Shown here one piece after another: positions 15,095 through 23,868 of a stretch of DNA of 32,504 bases. The DNA lies in contig CAJOLC010000052.1 of assembly GCA_905235305.1 (NCBI GenBank), forward strand, positions 1-32,504. Direction: 5' to 3'. This stretch comes from an uncultured Bacteroidaceae bacterium. GTDB taxonomy: Bacteria > Bacteroidota > Bacteroidia > Bacteroidales > Bacteroidaceae. The position numbers were made by a program, and so were the translations under genes. A model generated the notes under the pieces. The model was not told the origin of the DNA. It saw only the letters and a program-made list of their open reading frames with translations, and did not search any database. Each line of letters begins with the position of its first letter. Within the stretch, counting starts at the first letter, position 1.

Positions 15095-17527
15095 ATGAAA
15101 GTAATAAAGTTTGGCGGAACATCTGTCGGTTCCGTGGATAGCATACTGAATGTAAAAAAGATTGTTGAAAGGCAAGAAGAACCTGTCATCGTGGTAGTCA
15201 GTGCCCTTGGTGGCATTACAGACAAGCTCATCAAGACAAGTCAGATGGCAGTGGAGGGCGATGCTCTCTATCAGAAGTCATTCGAGGAGATAAAGCAACG
15301 GCATGAAGAGATGATAAGTGCCATCATCCCTGCAGGAAAGAAGTGCGACAAGCTTGTCTCTATCGTCAACGAGTTGCTCGAAGAGCTTCGCAGCATCTAT
15401 CAAGGCGTCTACCTGATTCGCGACCTCAGTCCTAAGACTCAGGCTGCTATCGTCTCCTATGGCGAACGCATCAGCAGTCAAATCGTTGCAACACTGATTG
15501 AAGGCGCAGAATGGTTCGACAGCCGCGAGTTCATCAAGACAGAATTCAAGGCAGGCAAGAACAGATTGGCTCGTGAATTAACCAACAAACTGGTTCGCAA
15601 GACCTTCGAAGAAGTGAAGGGGGCACACAAATGTGCCGTCGTAGGTGGGTTCATCAGCACAGACATCGAAAGTGGCGAAGTGACCAACTTAGGTCGAGGC
15701 GGCAGCGACTATACAGCCAGCATTATCGCAGCAGCCCTGGATGCCAGCGTGCTTGAAATATGGACAGATGTGGATGGCTTCATGACAGCCGACCCCAAAG
15801 TCATCAGTTCGGCCTATGTCATCCCAGAATTGACCTACATCGAAGCCATGGAGCTCAGCAACTTCGGCGCTAAGGTAATCTATCCGCCAACCATCTACCC
15901 TGTCTGCATCAAGCATATTCCCATTCTCATCAAGAATACTTTCAATCCCGATGCCCCGGGCTCCATCATCAAGGATAATGTAAAGAACGACTCCAGAAGC
16001 ATCAAAGGCATTTCGAGCATCAAGGGAACCACGCTCATCACAATCTCCGGTCTCTCGATGGTGGGTGTTATTGGCGTCAATCGACGTATATTCACTTGTC
16101 TGGCAGATAACGGCATCAGTGTCTTTATGGTCAGCCAAGCCTCCAGTGAGAACAGTACCAGTATCGGCGTTCAGGACGAAGATGCCGACGAAGCTTGTCG
16201 CGTACTGAACATTGAGTTCCAGAAGGAAATTGAAGACGGAGCAATGTTCCCCATGCTTGCCGAGAAAGACTTGGCGACAGTTGCAGTTGTAGGAGAGAAC
16301 ATGAAACATACTCCTGGCATTGCAGGCAAACTTTTCGGAACCCTTGGTCGCTCAGGTATCAGCGTCATCGCCTGCGCCCAAGGTGCCAGCGAGACAAACA
16401 TCTCTTTCGTAATCAATCAGAACTTCCTCCGCAAGGCACTCAACGTCATCCACGACTCGTTCTTCCTCTCCGAATACCAAGTGCTTAACCTCTTCATATG
16501 CGGTGTCGGAACTGTCGGTGGCAGCTTAATAGAGCAAATTCATCAGCAACAAGACAAATTGAAGCGCGAACTCCGGCTCAAGCTTAATGTCGTGGGCATT
16601 GCCAACGGACACAATGCAATGTTCACTCGCGAAGGAATCAATCTTGAGAACTTCCGCGAACAACTCGCCGCATCACCAAAGAGTGACATCCAAAGGCTAC
16701 ACGACGAAGTCATCGGCATGAACATCTTCAATAGTGTCTTTGTTGATTGCACTGCCAATCCGGAGGTGGCTGGACTATATGCCGACTTCCTTGAACACAA
16801 TATCAACGTCGTTGCTGCCAACAAAATTGCAGCAAGCAGCGACTTCGCAAACTATCATCTTCTTAAAGAGACCAGTCAAAAGCGAGGAGTCAAGTTCCTC
16901 TTCGAAACAAATGTCGGTGCAGGCCTCCCCATTATACGAACCATCAACGACCTCTGCAACTCTGGAGATAAAATACTTAAGATTGAAGCAGTTCTCAGTG
17001 GAACACTCAACTTTATATTCAACACAATAAGCAAAGACATACCTTTCAGTAAGACGGTTCGTCTGGCAAAGGAAAAGGGATATAGCGAACCAGACCCACG
17101 CATCGATTTGAGCGGCAAAGATGTTATACGGAAGCTTGTCATATTAGCTCGCGAAGCTGGCTATGAGATTAGTCAGGAAGACGTTGAAGCCCAACTCTTC
17201 ATCCCACTGCCTTTCTTCGAAGGTTCATTGGAGGATTTCTGGAAGAACCTGCCCTCACTTGATTCTGAGTTCGAGGCTCGTCGTCAGGAACTTGTGGCAC
17301 AAAAGAAAGTTTGGCGCTTCGTTGCTAAACTTGAGAATGGGAAGGCTAGTGTCTCTCTTCAAGAGTTTGACAATGGTCACCCATTCTATGCACTGGAAGG
17401 CAGCAACAACATCGTCATGCTCACGACAGAACGCTATCGCGAATACCCGATGCTTATTCAGGGCTACGGGGCGGGAGCAAGCGTGACTGCTGCAGGAGTA
17501 TTTGCCGACATAATGAGCTTGGCATAA
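15095..17527 (+). CDS. thrA: Bifunctional aspartate kinase / homoserine dehydrogenase I
   Basis: Catalyses the first and third steps from aspartate to threonine and methionine. The 810-residue protein is full length. The kinase half starts with KFGGTS (5-10) and continues through VGGFISTDIESGEVTNLGRGGSD-type catalytic segments. Two ACT regulatory modules follow (LSMVGVIGVNRRIFTCLADNGIS and VAVVGENMKHTPGIAGKLF), then the dehydrogenase half with the NAD(P) motif GVGTVGGSLI (about 470-479), the ANKIA segment and FETNVGAGLPIIRTI. The ACT modules suggest feedback control by threonine. Its stop overlaps the next start by one base (TAATG), so thrA, apgM and thrC form a coupled operon. Confidence 0.97.
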   Translation: MKVIKFGGTSVGSVDSILNVKKIVERQEEPVIVVVSALGGITDKLIKTSQMAVEGDALYQKSFEEIKQRHEEMISAIIPAGKKCDKLVSIVNELLEELRSIYQGVYLIRDLSPKTQAAIVSYGERISSQIVATLIEGAEWFDSREFIKTEFKAGKNRLARELTNKLVRKTFEEVKGAHKCAVVGGFISTDIESGEVTNLGRGGSDYTASIIAAALDASVLEIWTDVDGFMTADPKVISSAYVIPELTYIEAMELSNFGAKVIYPPTIYPVCIKHIPILIKNTFNPDAPGSIIKDNVKNDSRSIKGISSIKGTTLITISGLSMVGVIGVNRRIFTCLADNGISVFMVSQASSENSTSIGVQDEDADEACRVLNIEFQKEIEDGAMFPMLAEKDLATVAVVGENMKHTPGIAGKLFGTLGRSGISVIACAQGASETNISFVINQNFLRKALNVIHDSFFLSEYQVLNLFICGVGTVGGSLIEQIHQQQDKLKRELRLKLNVVGIANGHNAMFTREGINLENFREQLAASPKSDIQRLHDEVIGMNIFNSVFVDCTANPEVAGLYADFLEHNINVVAANKIAASSDFANYHLLKETSQKRGVKFLFETNVGAGLPIIRTINDLCNSGDKILKIEAVLSGTLNFIFNTISKDIPFSKTVRLAKEKGYSEPDPRIDLSGKDVIRKLVILAREAGYEISQEDVEAQLFIPLPFFEGSLEDFWKNLPSLDSEFEARRQELVAQKKVWRFVAKLENGKASVSLQEFDNGHPFYALEGSNNIVMLTTERYREYPMLIQGYGAGASVTAAGVFADIMSLA

Positions 17528-18738
17528 TGAAACACATCATCATTCTTGGCGATGGCATGGCCGACTGGCCTTGCGAGGAGTTGGGCGGCAAGACTTTACT
17601 TCAGTACGCCGATACTCCTCACTTTGACTGGCTTGCAAAGCATGGACGCAATGGGTTGCTGAAGACAATCCCCGATGGCTTCCATCCAGGAAGCGAGGTG
17701 GCCAATTCAAGCATTCTCGGCTATGACCAGCATATTGTATATGAAGGTCGTGGACCACTCGAAGCTGCAAGCATTGGCGTTGAGTTGCAGGAAGACGACC
17801 TTGCCTTGCGTTGCAATTTGGTTTGTATAGAAGGCGACCTCTTGAAGAATCATTCTTGTGGCAGGCTTGAAACGGAAGAAGGCGATGTATTGATTCGCTT
17901 TCTTCAGGAGGAACTTGGCTCTGAGAGAGTCCACTTCTATACTGGCGTTCAATATCGGCATTTGTTGGTCATAAAAGGTGGGAACAAGCATCTTCGTTGC
18001 ACGCCGCCACACGACATTCCGCTTAAGCCCTGGCGAAACAACATGCTCAAAGCAGATTGCCCTGAAGCAGAGGAAACTGCACAGCTGCTTACGAGACTCA
18101 TTCTCCGAAGCCAGGAACTGTTGTCAAATCATCCACTCAACATTGAAAGACAAAAGCGAGGCTTAGACCCTGCCAATTGCATCTGGCCATGGGGCGGCGG
18201 TTATCGCCCCAGAATGAAGCCTCTCACAGAGACTTTTCCTCAAATCAAGAAAGGCGCAGTCATCACGGCTGTCGACTTGATTCGTGGCATTGGACGATAT
18301 GCGGGCTTAGATGTCATCAATGTGCCTGGTGCGACAGGTCTTTGGGACACAAATTTCGAAGGCAAAGCAAAAGCAGCCATCGACGCTTTGCATACAAACG
18401 ACTTTGTCTATCTTCATGTTGAAGCAAGCGATGAAGCTGGTCATGACGGTGACCTGGAGTTGAAGTTGGGTTGCATCGAGAACATCGACAAGAAGCTTCT
18501 TGCCCCTATCCTTGACGAATGCCTACAGTCCAACCTGCAATGCTCAGTTGCCCTCCTTCCCGACCATCCGACACCTGTACATCATCGCACTCATACTGCC
18601 GAGCCTATTCCCTTCTGCATCTACTATCCTGGCATAGAGCCAGACCATGTTCAGACTTTCGACGAGATGGCTGCAAGGGAAGGCATCTATGGCAATCTTG
18701 AAGGCGATGCATTCATCAAAGAATTCATGAGAAAGTAA
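17527..18738 (+). CDS. ApgM-type phosphoglycerate mutase family protein, possible homoserine kinase
   Basis: A 403-residue member of the archaeal-type cofactor-independent phosphoglycerate mutase family (COG3635, alkaline phosphatase superfamily). Metal-site segments are visible: ILGDGMADWP at the N-terminus, EVANSSILGYD with the Ser/Thr nucleophile region, HVEASDEAGHDGD near residue 300 and LPDHPTPV near 340. It lies between thrA and thrC with a one-base overlap on thrA and 6 bases to thrC, in the place where homoserine kinase (thrB) is expected. No GHMP-type thrB exists in the window. This family has been proposed to supply homoserine phosphorylation; I infer that role from position, not from residues. 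Confidence 0.85.
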   Translation: MKHIIILGDGMADWPCEELGGKTLLQYADTPHFDWLAKHGRNGLLKTIPDGFHPGSEVANSSILGYDQHIVYEGRGPLEAASIGVELQEDDLALRCNLVCIEGDLLKNHSCGRLETEEGDVLIRFLQEELGSERVHFYTGVQYRHLLVIKGGNKHLRCTPPHDIPLKPWRNNMLKADCPEAEETAQLLTRLILRSQELLSNHPLNIERQKRGLDPANCIWPWGGGYRPRMKPLTETFPQIKKGAVITAVDLIRGIGRYAGLDVINVPGATGLWDTNFEGKAKAAIDALHTNDFVYLHVEASDEAGHDGDLELKLGCIENIDKKLLAPILDECLQSNLQCSVALLPDHPTPVHHRTHTAEPIPFCIYYPGIEPDHVQTFDEMAAREGIYGNLEGDAFIKEFMRK

Positions 18739-18744
18739 AAAGAT

Positions 18745-20079
18745 ATGAGATACTATAGCACTAATGGCAAAGCACCGTTTGCCACACTTGAAAAGGCTGT
18801 CGTAAAAGGTTTGGCCGAAGATAAGGGACTCTATATGCCAGAGCACATCAAGCAGCTCCCAAGGGAGTTCTTCGATAACATACAGGACTTGACGCTACAA
18901 GAAATTGCCTATCATGTTGCAGATTGCTTCTTTGGCGAGGATGTGGATGCCGAAAGCCTTCGTAAGATTGTCTATGACACACTTTCCTTCGACATTCCAT
19001 TGGTTAAAGTAGGAAAGGAGAAAGGGCTAAAAGGTGAGAAAGGGGCTATCTATTCCCTCGAACTCTTTCACGGCCCTACCCTCGCCTTTAAGGATGTCGG
19101 AGCGCGCTTCATGGCACGGTTGTTGCAGTACTTTATAAATGCTAAGCCCTCAAACAACAGGTGTGTCAATGTCCTGGTTGCCACCAGCGGCGATACAGGT
19201 TCTGCTGTTGCCAATGGATTTCTTGGCGTAGAAGGCATTCATGTATATGTGCTTTATCCCAAGGGAAAGGTTAGCCCCATTCAGGAATGTCAGTTTACCA
19301 CACTTGGTCAGAATATCACGGCAATCGAGGTAGATGGTGTTTTTGACGATTGCCAAGCTCTTGTCAAGAATGCCTTCATGGATGAGGAACTCAACGCAAA
19401 GATGCAACTTACCTCTGCCAACAGCATTAATGTAGCCCGCTTCCTGCCGCAGAGTTTCTATTACTTTTATGCCTACGCCCAACTCAAGAGAAGGGAAAAC
19501 GGCAGAGTCGTTTGCTGTGTGCCATCCGGCAACTTCGGCAACATCTGCTCTGCCCTCTTTGGGAAAAGGATGGGCCTCCCTATCAGTCGTTTCATTGCAG
19601 CCAACAACGCCAACGACATCTTCTATAATTATCTGCAGACGGGCCGCTATGAGCCAAAGCCAAGTATACAGACCATTGCCAATGCAATGGATGTGGGCGA
19701 CCCGAGCAACTTCGCCCGTATCATCGATCTATATGGCAAGAGTCATGAAGCCATATGCCAAGACATCAGCGGTGCCACCTATACCGACCAACAGATTGCG
19801 GAGACCATGAAGAGCTGCCTTGCTGAGACCGGTTATCAGCTCGATCCTCATGGTGCATGTGGATACAGGGCCTTGAGGGAAGGACTGCAGGAAGGCGAGG
19901 TCGGCTTCTTCCTTGAGACGGCTCATCCAGCCAAATTCAAGCAGACGGTGGACAGCATCTGTGGTAGCGACATTGCCATTCCTGGGCGACTTCAAGACTT
20001 CATGAAAGGCACAAAACAGTCTGTCTCCACGAGCAAGGACTATGACGAGTTTAAAAAGATACTCTGCCCTCTCCCCTAA
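18745..20079 (+). CDS. thrC: Threonine synthase
   Basis: A PLP enzyme that turns O-phosphohomoserine into threonine. The 444-residue protein begins MRYYSTNGKAPFATLEKAV. The PLP-binding lysine lies in LAFKDVGARF (Lys 116), followed by VATSGDTGSAVANGF for phosphate binding, VSPIQECQFTTLG and FLPQSFYYFYAYAQL. The layout is that of the longer, yeast- and E. coli-like class. It is the third gene of the threonine operon, 6 bases after the ApgM-type gene. Its last 38 bases overlap the longest frame of the MFS transporter. Confidence 0.97.
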   Translation: MRYYSTNGKAPFATLEKAVVKGLAEDKGLYMPEHIKQLPREFFDNIQDLTLQEIAYHVADCFFGEDVDAESLRKIVYDTLSFDIPLVKVGKEKGLKGEKGAIYSLELFHGPTLAFKDVGARFMARLLQYFINAKPSNNRCVNVLVATSGDTGSAVANGFLGVEGIHVYVLYPKGKVSPIQECQFTTLGQNITAIEVDGVFDDCQALVKNAFMDEELNAKMQLTSANSINVARFLPQSFYYFYAYAQLKRRENGRVVCCVPSGNFGNICSALFGKRMGLPISRFIAANNANDIFYNYLQTGRYEPKPSIQTIANAMDVGDPSNFARIIDLYGKSHEAICQDISGATYTDQQIAETMKSCLAETGYQLDPHGACGYRALREGLQEGEVGFFLETAHPAKFKQTVDSICGSDIAIPGRLQDFMKGTKQSVSTSKDYDEFKKILCPLP

Positions 20080-21316
20080 CCCATCGTCGCCTGGAGGTTC
20101 CGCACCTGGCTGCGGTCAGGCACCAGCTCCCAAGGAGGTGGGACGTGAGAGACTCTGGAACAGCAACTACCTGAAGGCATGGACGGCGAACTTCATGCTT
20201 TATTTCTCCTTCATGGTGGTTACTCCTCTCTTCCCGTTATACTTGAGCGAGATGTTCGGCATATCGAAGGACGAGACTGGCATGGCACTGAGCGGCTATG
20301 CTCTGACGGCTTTGCTCATCCGTCCCTTCAGCGGTTTCCTTGTCGATTCATTCCCAAGGAAGCTTGTGCTTCTCGTGTGTTACGGACTCTTTGCATTGTT
20401 CTTCGGAGGGTATATCGTGGCAGGTTCCCTACTCGCTTTCTGCGTCTTGAGGACACTGCATGGCGCGCCGATGGGAGCGACGACGGTTGCTAACAGCACC
20501 GTTGCCATCGATGTCTTGCCTTCGAGCAGAAGAGCCGAAGGCATCGGATACTATGGTCTGAGCAATAACCTTGGCACGGCTATTGCGCCAACAGTTGGGT
20601 TGCTCATCTATCAGGCTTCGCATAACTACGACCTTATATTCCTCCTTTCCTTCATTACCGCAGGCATTGGCTTTGCCATCAACAGTACTTTGCATCTGGA
20701 GCCACGGCCTACGCATTCACTGTCACTGTCGCTCAGTTTCGATCGCTTCCTGTTGCTGAAGGGATGGCCGGAAGCGTTTTGCATCACCAGTTACGCTTTC
20801 TCCTACGGAGTCGTGAGCACATATATTGCCATCTATGCCCAACAGGAACTTGGCATAACCACTGGCACAGGCTTCTTCTTCACATTGCTTTGCGTAGGTC
20901 TCATATCGAGCAGACTGGTTGGAGCGCGAGGCTTGCAGAAGGGACGTATCATTGAGAATGCCTCTGCTGGCGTCGTAATCTCCTTCATCGGATACCTTGT
21001 CTTTGCTGCCTTCCGTGGAGCCTGGGGCTTTTATGGCGCAGCCTTTATCATAGGTTTGGGCAACGGACACATGTTCCCTGCCTTTCAGACGATGTTCATA
21101 AACCTGGCATCCCACTCACAAAGAGGTACGGCAAACGGCACGCTCCTCACTGCCTGGGATGCGGGAGTCGGCCTGGGCATGGTGCTCGGCGGTATTGTGG
21201 CAGAGCATTTCTCCTATGTTGCGGCCTTCTGGACGGGCTGGATTGGCAATGCCATCGGCGCTGTGTTCTTCTTTGCTTATGCCTCGGGCCATTTCCTCAG
21301 GAATCGTCTCAGATAA
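20042..21316 (+). CDS. MFS transporter with an unusual N-terminal extension
   Basis: A 424-residue major facilitator with about 12 membrane segments, beginning at WTANFMLYFSFMVVTPLFPLYL and ending FFFAYASGHFLRNRLR. The loop LSGYALTALLIRPFSGFLVDSFPRK carries the usual MFS loop 2-3 features. The substrate is unknown. The first 36 residues are odd: they overlap the thrC end and then form a Pro/Gly/Ser/Ala-rich stretch (SPNPSSPGGSAPGCGQAPAP). Related proteins usually begin close to RLWNSNYLKAW. A GTG at 20138 (after AAGGAG) would give a more usual start, so the true start is uncertain. Confidence 0.85.
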   Translation: MTSLKRYSALSPNPSSPGGSAPGCGQAPAPKEVGRERLWNSNYLKAWTANFMLYFSFMVVTPLFPLYLSEMFGISKDETGMALSGYALTALLIRPFSGFLVDSFPRKLVLLVCYGLFALFFGGYIVAGSLLAFCVLRTLHGAPMGATTVANSTVAIDVLPSSRRAEGIGYYGLSNNLGTAIAPTVGLLIYQASHNYDLIFLLSFITAGIGFAINSTLHLEPRPTHSLSLSLSFDRFLLLKGWPEAFCITSYAFSYGVVSTYIAIYAQQELGITTGTGFFFTLLCVGLISSRLVGARGLQKGRIIENASAGVVISFIGYLVFAAFRGAWGFYGAAFIIGLGNGHMFPAFQTMFINLASHSQRGTANGTLLTAWDAGVGLGMVLGGIVAEHFSYVAAFWTGWIGNAIGAVFFFAYASGHFLRNRLR

Positions 21317-21466
21317 CCTGACCACACTTCCTATACCTCGTCTGCCGTGTTTGGCAAGACGACATGAGAAGGCAAGACGTTTCTGCCCTGGCATCATCAT
21401 CGTTGTCCGGCCTTTAAAAGTCGACTGCTTTCACCCCCAGATCGGTCATTAGATACCCTTTCACCA

Positions 21467-21496
21467 CTCGCTCCCTGCACCTTGCTCCTTGCCCCC
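21467..21496 (-). repeat. GGGGCAAGGAGCAAG repeat, intergenic copy
   Basis: On the minus strand the stretch contains GGGGCAAGGAGCAAG exactly, the same 15-mer as at 14249-14263 and 31346-31360, and continues into GTGCAGGGAGCGAG. It lies between the MFS gene and the 22-bp array. Confidence 0.75.
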
Positions 21497-21518
21497 ATCA
21501 CTATGCCTTGTTTGAACA

Positions 21519-21584
21519 TACATGTATGTGCAATTGAATATACATGTATGTGCAATTGAATGTACATGTATGTGCAAACAACCC
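21519..21584. repeat. Tandem array of three 22-bp units, TACATGTA core
   Basis: Units start at 21519, 21541 and 21563. Units 1 and 2 are identical except for the last base; unit 3 keeps TACATGTATGTGCAA and then ends ACAACCC. The core ATACATGTAT is a 10-base palindrome, and CAATTG is a second one in the spacer. It aligns with 13195-13260 across all three units and about 20 bases of the downstream flank (12 of 20 identical), but TTCATGAA has become TACATGTA in every unit. Confidence 0.87.
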
Positions 21585-21810
21585 ATTAGGCTGTGTCCTC
21601 TGACGCGAAGTTCGGAGAAGTGTGACGGAAAAGCGTAAAAGAGGAAAGGCGGAAAGCTCTAATGACCTGTTCGGGTTCATGCGTCGGGAGAATTCCTTGC
21701 ATTGGTTCGTTTGTGCTGATAGACAGGCATTTATGGATATGCCTGCCGGTTTGAATAAATCCTCGTCTGAAGTGGTTTGAAAGTTATCTTCCAAAAAAAA
21801 CTTAAATTCC

Positions 21811-21841
21811 TTTGCTGCATTAGATAAATGTTCTATATTTG
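21811..21841 (+). promoter_or_regulatory. Bacteroidota-type promoter for the RecQ-tail gene
   Basis: TTTG at 21811-21814, a 19-base spacer, then TATATTTG at 21834-21841: an almost ideal -33/-7 pair. Transcription would begin near 21848 and give a leader of about 70 bases made of the CGTACG repeat units, ending at the ATG at 21918. Confidence 0.72.
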
Positions 21842-21852
21842 CACCCCGAAAG

Positions 21853-21917
21853 AAGTACGATAAGAGATATTACGTACGACGCAAGTCAAATATCACGTAC
21901 GACGCAAGTCAAAATAC
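21853..21917 (+). repeat. 23-bp tandem units (ACGTACGACGCAAGTCAA) forming the 5' leader
   Basis: Two units of 23 bases (21872-21894 and 21895-21917) share ACGTACGACGCAAGTCAAA and differ only in the last few bases. A shorter, degenerate unit (AAGTACGATAAG..., from 21853) precedes them. The second full unit ends exactly where the ATG begins. The core CGTACG is palindromic. The leader of the predicted transcript is thus nearly all repeat. Confidence 0.75.
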
Positions 21918-22646
21918 ATGGAAGCAAAAGAACAAATAGTGAAGCTCATCAAGGCGCTTGTGGAGATCAACATGCCCACACAGCGTCAACTGCTCATAGA
22001 TTTCATGATGGGCAGGAGGAGCCGACTGATAGAAGAATACGAACTCTTCGATAAAGAATACTTCGGCGACGGCGAAACCAACGACGATGATTTCTGGGCA
22101 ACCATCATCGACACTGCTTACGAGAACGGACTTCTCAAGCAGGTTGCCTCGAAGAAAAACGCCTTGCTGCCGACAGCGGCAGGTAAGAAGTTCGCCAGGA
22201 AGCCGACGTCTTTCACCATTCCAGATGAGGAACCCATCAACGAAACCGAACCGGAGGTGCAGGAAATCGACTCTCTGCTGGAGGAAGCTCAGGAGGAACG
22301 GCTCGTGTTCGGACATACAGTCTCGCAACTTGCCAAGCAACAAATCAAACTTATTACAGCCATCGACCGCCACCTGGCACTTGATTCCTACGCAGAAGCC
22401 GAAGGACTCGGGCTGGACGAAGTGCTTGACGAACTCGAGTTGCTTGCAGAACAGAAGCGCCGCCTCGACATAACCTACTTCACGGACGAAGTGCTTGGCG
22501 ACGAATGCATGAATGAACTGCTCGACTATTTCGAGAATGCCAAGTCCGACGACATGCTGGAGGCAATGAGGGAGTACGGAGACATCTACAAGGAAGAAGA
22601 GCTGCGTCTGGCAAGAATAGTATACAGAATGAACAAGTTGAAATAA
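21918..22646 (+). CDS. RecQ RQC-domain and C-terminal-region protein without helicase domain
   Basis: A 242-residue protein that resembles the tail of Bacteroidetes RecQ helicases. Residues 20-100 look like the RQC winged helix: IDFMMGRRSRLIEEYELFDKEYFGDGE, DDFWATIIDTAYENGLL, GKKFARKPTSFTI. Residues 145-242 look like the RecQ C-terminal region: LGLDEVLDELELLAEQ, LDITYFTDEVLGDECMNEL, LLDYFENAKSDD, EEELRLARIVYRMNKL. No Walker A, DEAH or other motor motif exists in the protein or just upstream; the promoter and repeat leader sit directly before its ATG, so it looks like a deliberate stand-alone gene, not the end of a broken recQ. A role in binding DNA structures is inferred. Confidence 0.72.
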   Translation: MEAKEQIVKLIKALVEINMPTQRQLLIDFMMGRRSRLIEEYELFDKEYFGDGETNDDDFWATIIDTAYENGLLKQVASKKNALLPTAAGKKFARKPTSFTIPDEEPINETEPEVQEIDSLLEEAQEERLVFGHTVSQLAKQQIKLITAIDRHLALDSYAEAEGLGLDEVLDELELLAEQKRRLDITYFTDEVLGDECMNELLDYFENAKSDDMLEAMREYGDIYKEEELRLARIVYRMNKLK

Positions 22647-22788
22647 GAGAACTCTGACATCATCTATTTAGAAATATATCGTTCACGAACGGCATAAGGC
22701 GCCTCGCCTATATACATTATATATAATATATATGTAGACAGCACATGAATCTCATATAGTAAACCGTCTAATCATAAACAGTGTTTTT

Positions 22789-23703
22789 ATGGAAATCCTC
22801 AAATTCAGTCCCATCTTCAAACCCACGCTCTGGGGCTCAGAGACGTCAGCAGTTAAAGGGTCGGAGTCCGTCGCAATAAACGGCATCGACAAAGGCCTCA
22901 CGCTTCCCGAAATCGTCAGCCGCTACGGAGCTGACTTCCTCGGACAGAAGAACTTCGACAAGTTCGGCAAAGACTTCCCCCTGCTCATCAAGTTCATCGA
23001 TGCCCGCCAAGACCTCTCCATTCAGGTTCACCCTGATGATGCACTCAGTGCAAAAAGGCATGGCAAGATGGGTAAAAACGAGATGTGGTACGTCGTCGAT
23101 GCAGATCGTGGCAGCCAACTTATAGCAGGTTTCCGCCAGAAAATAGAAACAAGCGACTACGCCCAGAAAGTAGCCGACGGAAGCATCGAGGATGATCTCA
23201 ACAAAGTAAACGTCGGCGAAGGCGACTGCTTCTATATTCCCGCCGGACGCGTCCACGGAATCGGAGCAGGAATGGTCATTGCAGAAATCCAGCAGACCAG
23301 CGACGTCACCTATCGCATCTACGATTATCTGCGTCGTGATCGCGACGGAAACCTCCGCGAACTGCATACCGAGCTCGCCCTCGAAGCAATAAACTTCCAG
23401 GACATCACAAACGACCCGAAGGTCGTCTACACCGAAAGCCGCGACACCGTAGTGAGCCTCGTGGAGTGCCCCTTCTTCACGACCAACGAGCTGAAGCTCA
23501 CCAAGCCCTTCCGCCGCGACTATTCCGGCATCGACAGCTTCCGCATCTACATGTGCCTCAGCGGGCAATGTTGCTTCCTCAGCCCAGAGGGACAAGGCAT
23601 CTTCCTGCATGAAGGCGAGTCAATCGTCGTGCCAGCCGCGATTAAGGAAGTAAACATCCTGCCCGACGAAAACGCCAAGCTCCTCGAGAGCTACGTGGAG
23701 TAA
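22789..23703 (+). CDS. manA: Mannose-6-phosphate isomerase, class I, with an internal deletion
   Basis: Interconverts mannose-6-phosphate and fructose-6-phosphate using zinc. Zinc-site segments are present: QVHPDD (His 81), KNEMWY (Glu 98) and YIPAGRVHGIG (His 156), followed by AEIQQTSDVTYRIYDY. The length is 304 residues, where Bacteroidales relatives as I remember them are about 323. The shortfall is near the start: after KPTLWGS the sequence goes directly to ETSAVKGSESVAINGI, lacking the usual segment that includes the conserved GESWE. This looks like an in-frame loss of about 19 residues and may reduce activity. It follows the RecQ-tail gene by 142 bases of AT-rich DNA with no clear promoter. 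Confidence 0.88.
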   Translation: MEILKFSPIFKPTLWGSETSAVKGSESVAINGIDKGLTLPEIVSRYGADFLGQKNFDKFGKDFPLLIKFIDARQDLSIQVHPDDALSAKRHGKMGKNEMWYVVDADRGSQLIAGFRQKIETSDYAQKVADGSIEDDLNKVNVGEGDCFYIPAGRVHGIGAGMVIAEIQQTSDVTYRIYDYLRRDRDGNLRELHTELALEAINFQDITNDPKVVYTESRDTVVSLVECPFFTTNELKLTKPFRRDYSGIDSFRIYMCLSGQCCFLSPEGQGIFLHEGESIVVPAAIKEVNILPDENAKLLESYVE

Positions 23704-23723
23704 CTCGGGAGGGGACACCCGAG
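23704..23723 (+). terminator. Hairpin directly after manA
   Basis: CTCGGG (23704-23709) pairs with CCCGAG (23718-23723) right after the stop codon. It is followed by GGGGATTTGTATT, so the T content is moderate. A second hairpin GCACC-GTC-GGTGC (23869-23881) followed by TTTT may be the stronger stop. Confidence 0.4.
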
Positions 23724-23868
23724 GGGATTTGTATTGGAACTACGAATTACACTAATTGCACGAATTCTTAGGCCTTTGCCGTCCGCTAAATAAGCACCGA
23801 ACCAATGGTCGACGAAAGTCAAGGTGCGAGAGGCCACAGACGGAGTACACCCCCGTCTATGTTCTTTC

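Larger units (their letters stand above)
21317..21810. other. Gene-free interval with repeats and hairpins
   Basis: No protein-like frame is recognisable here. It holds a hairpin right after the MFS gene (21339-21361, 8 bp with one bulge, no T run), a copy of the T-poor repeat at 21467-21496, the 22-bp array at 21519-21584, and a 7-bp hairpin CAGGCAT/ATGCCTG (21724-21745). The interval may be a place where small repeats collect. Confidence 0.6.

Noticed and set aside
21339-21361. Terminator after the MFS gene
   Set aside because: The hairpin is good (8 bp with one bulge), but no T run follows, so termination is not supported.
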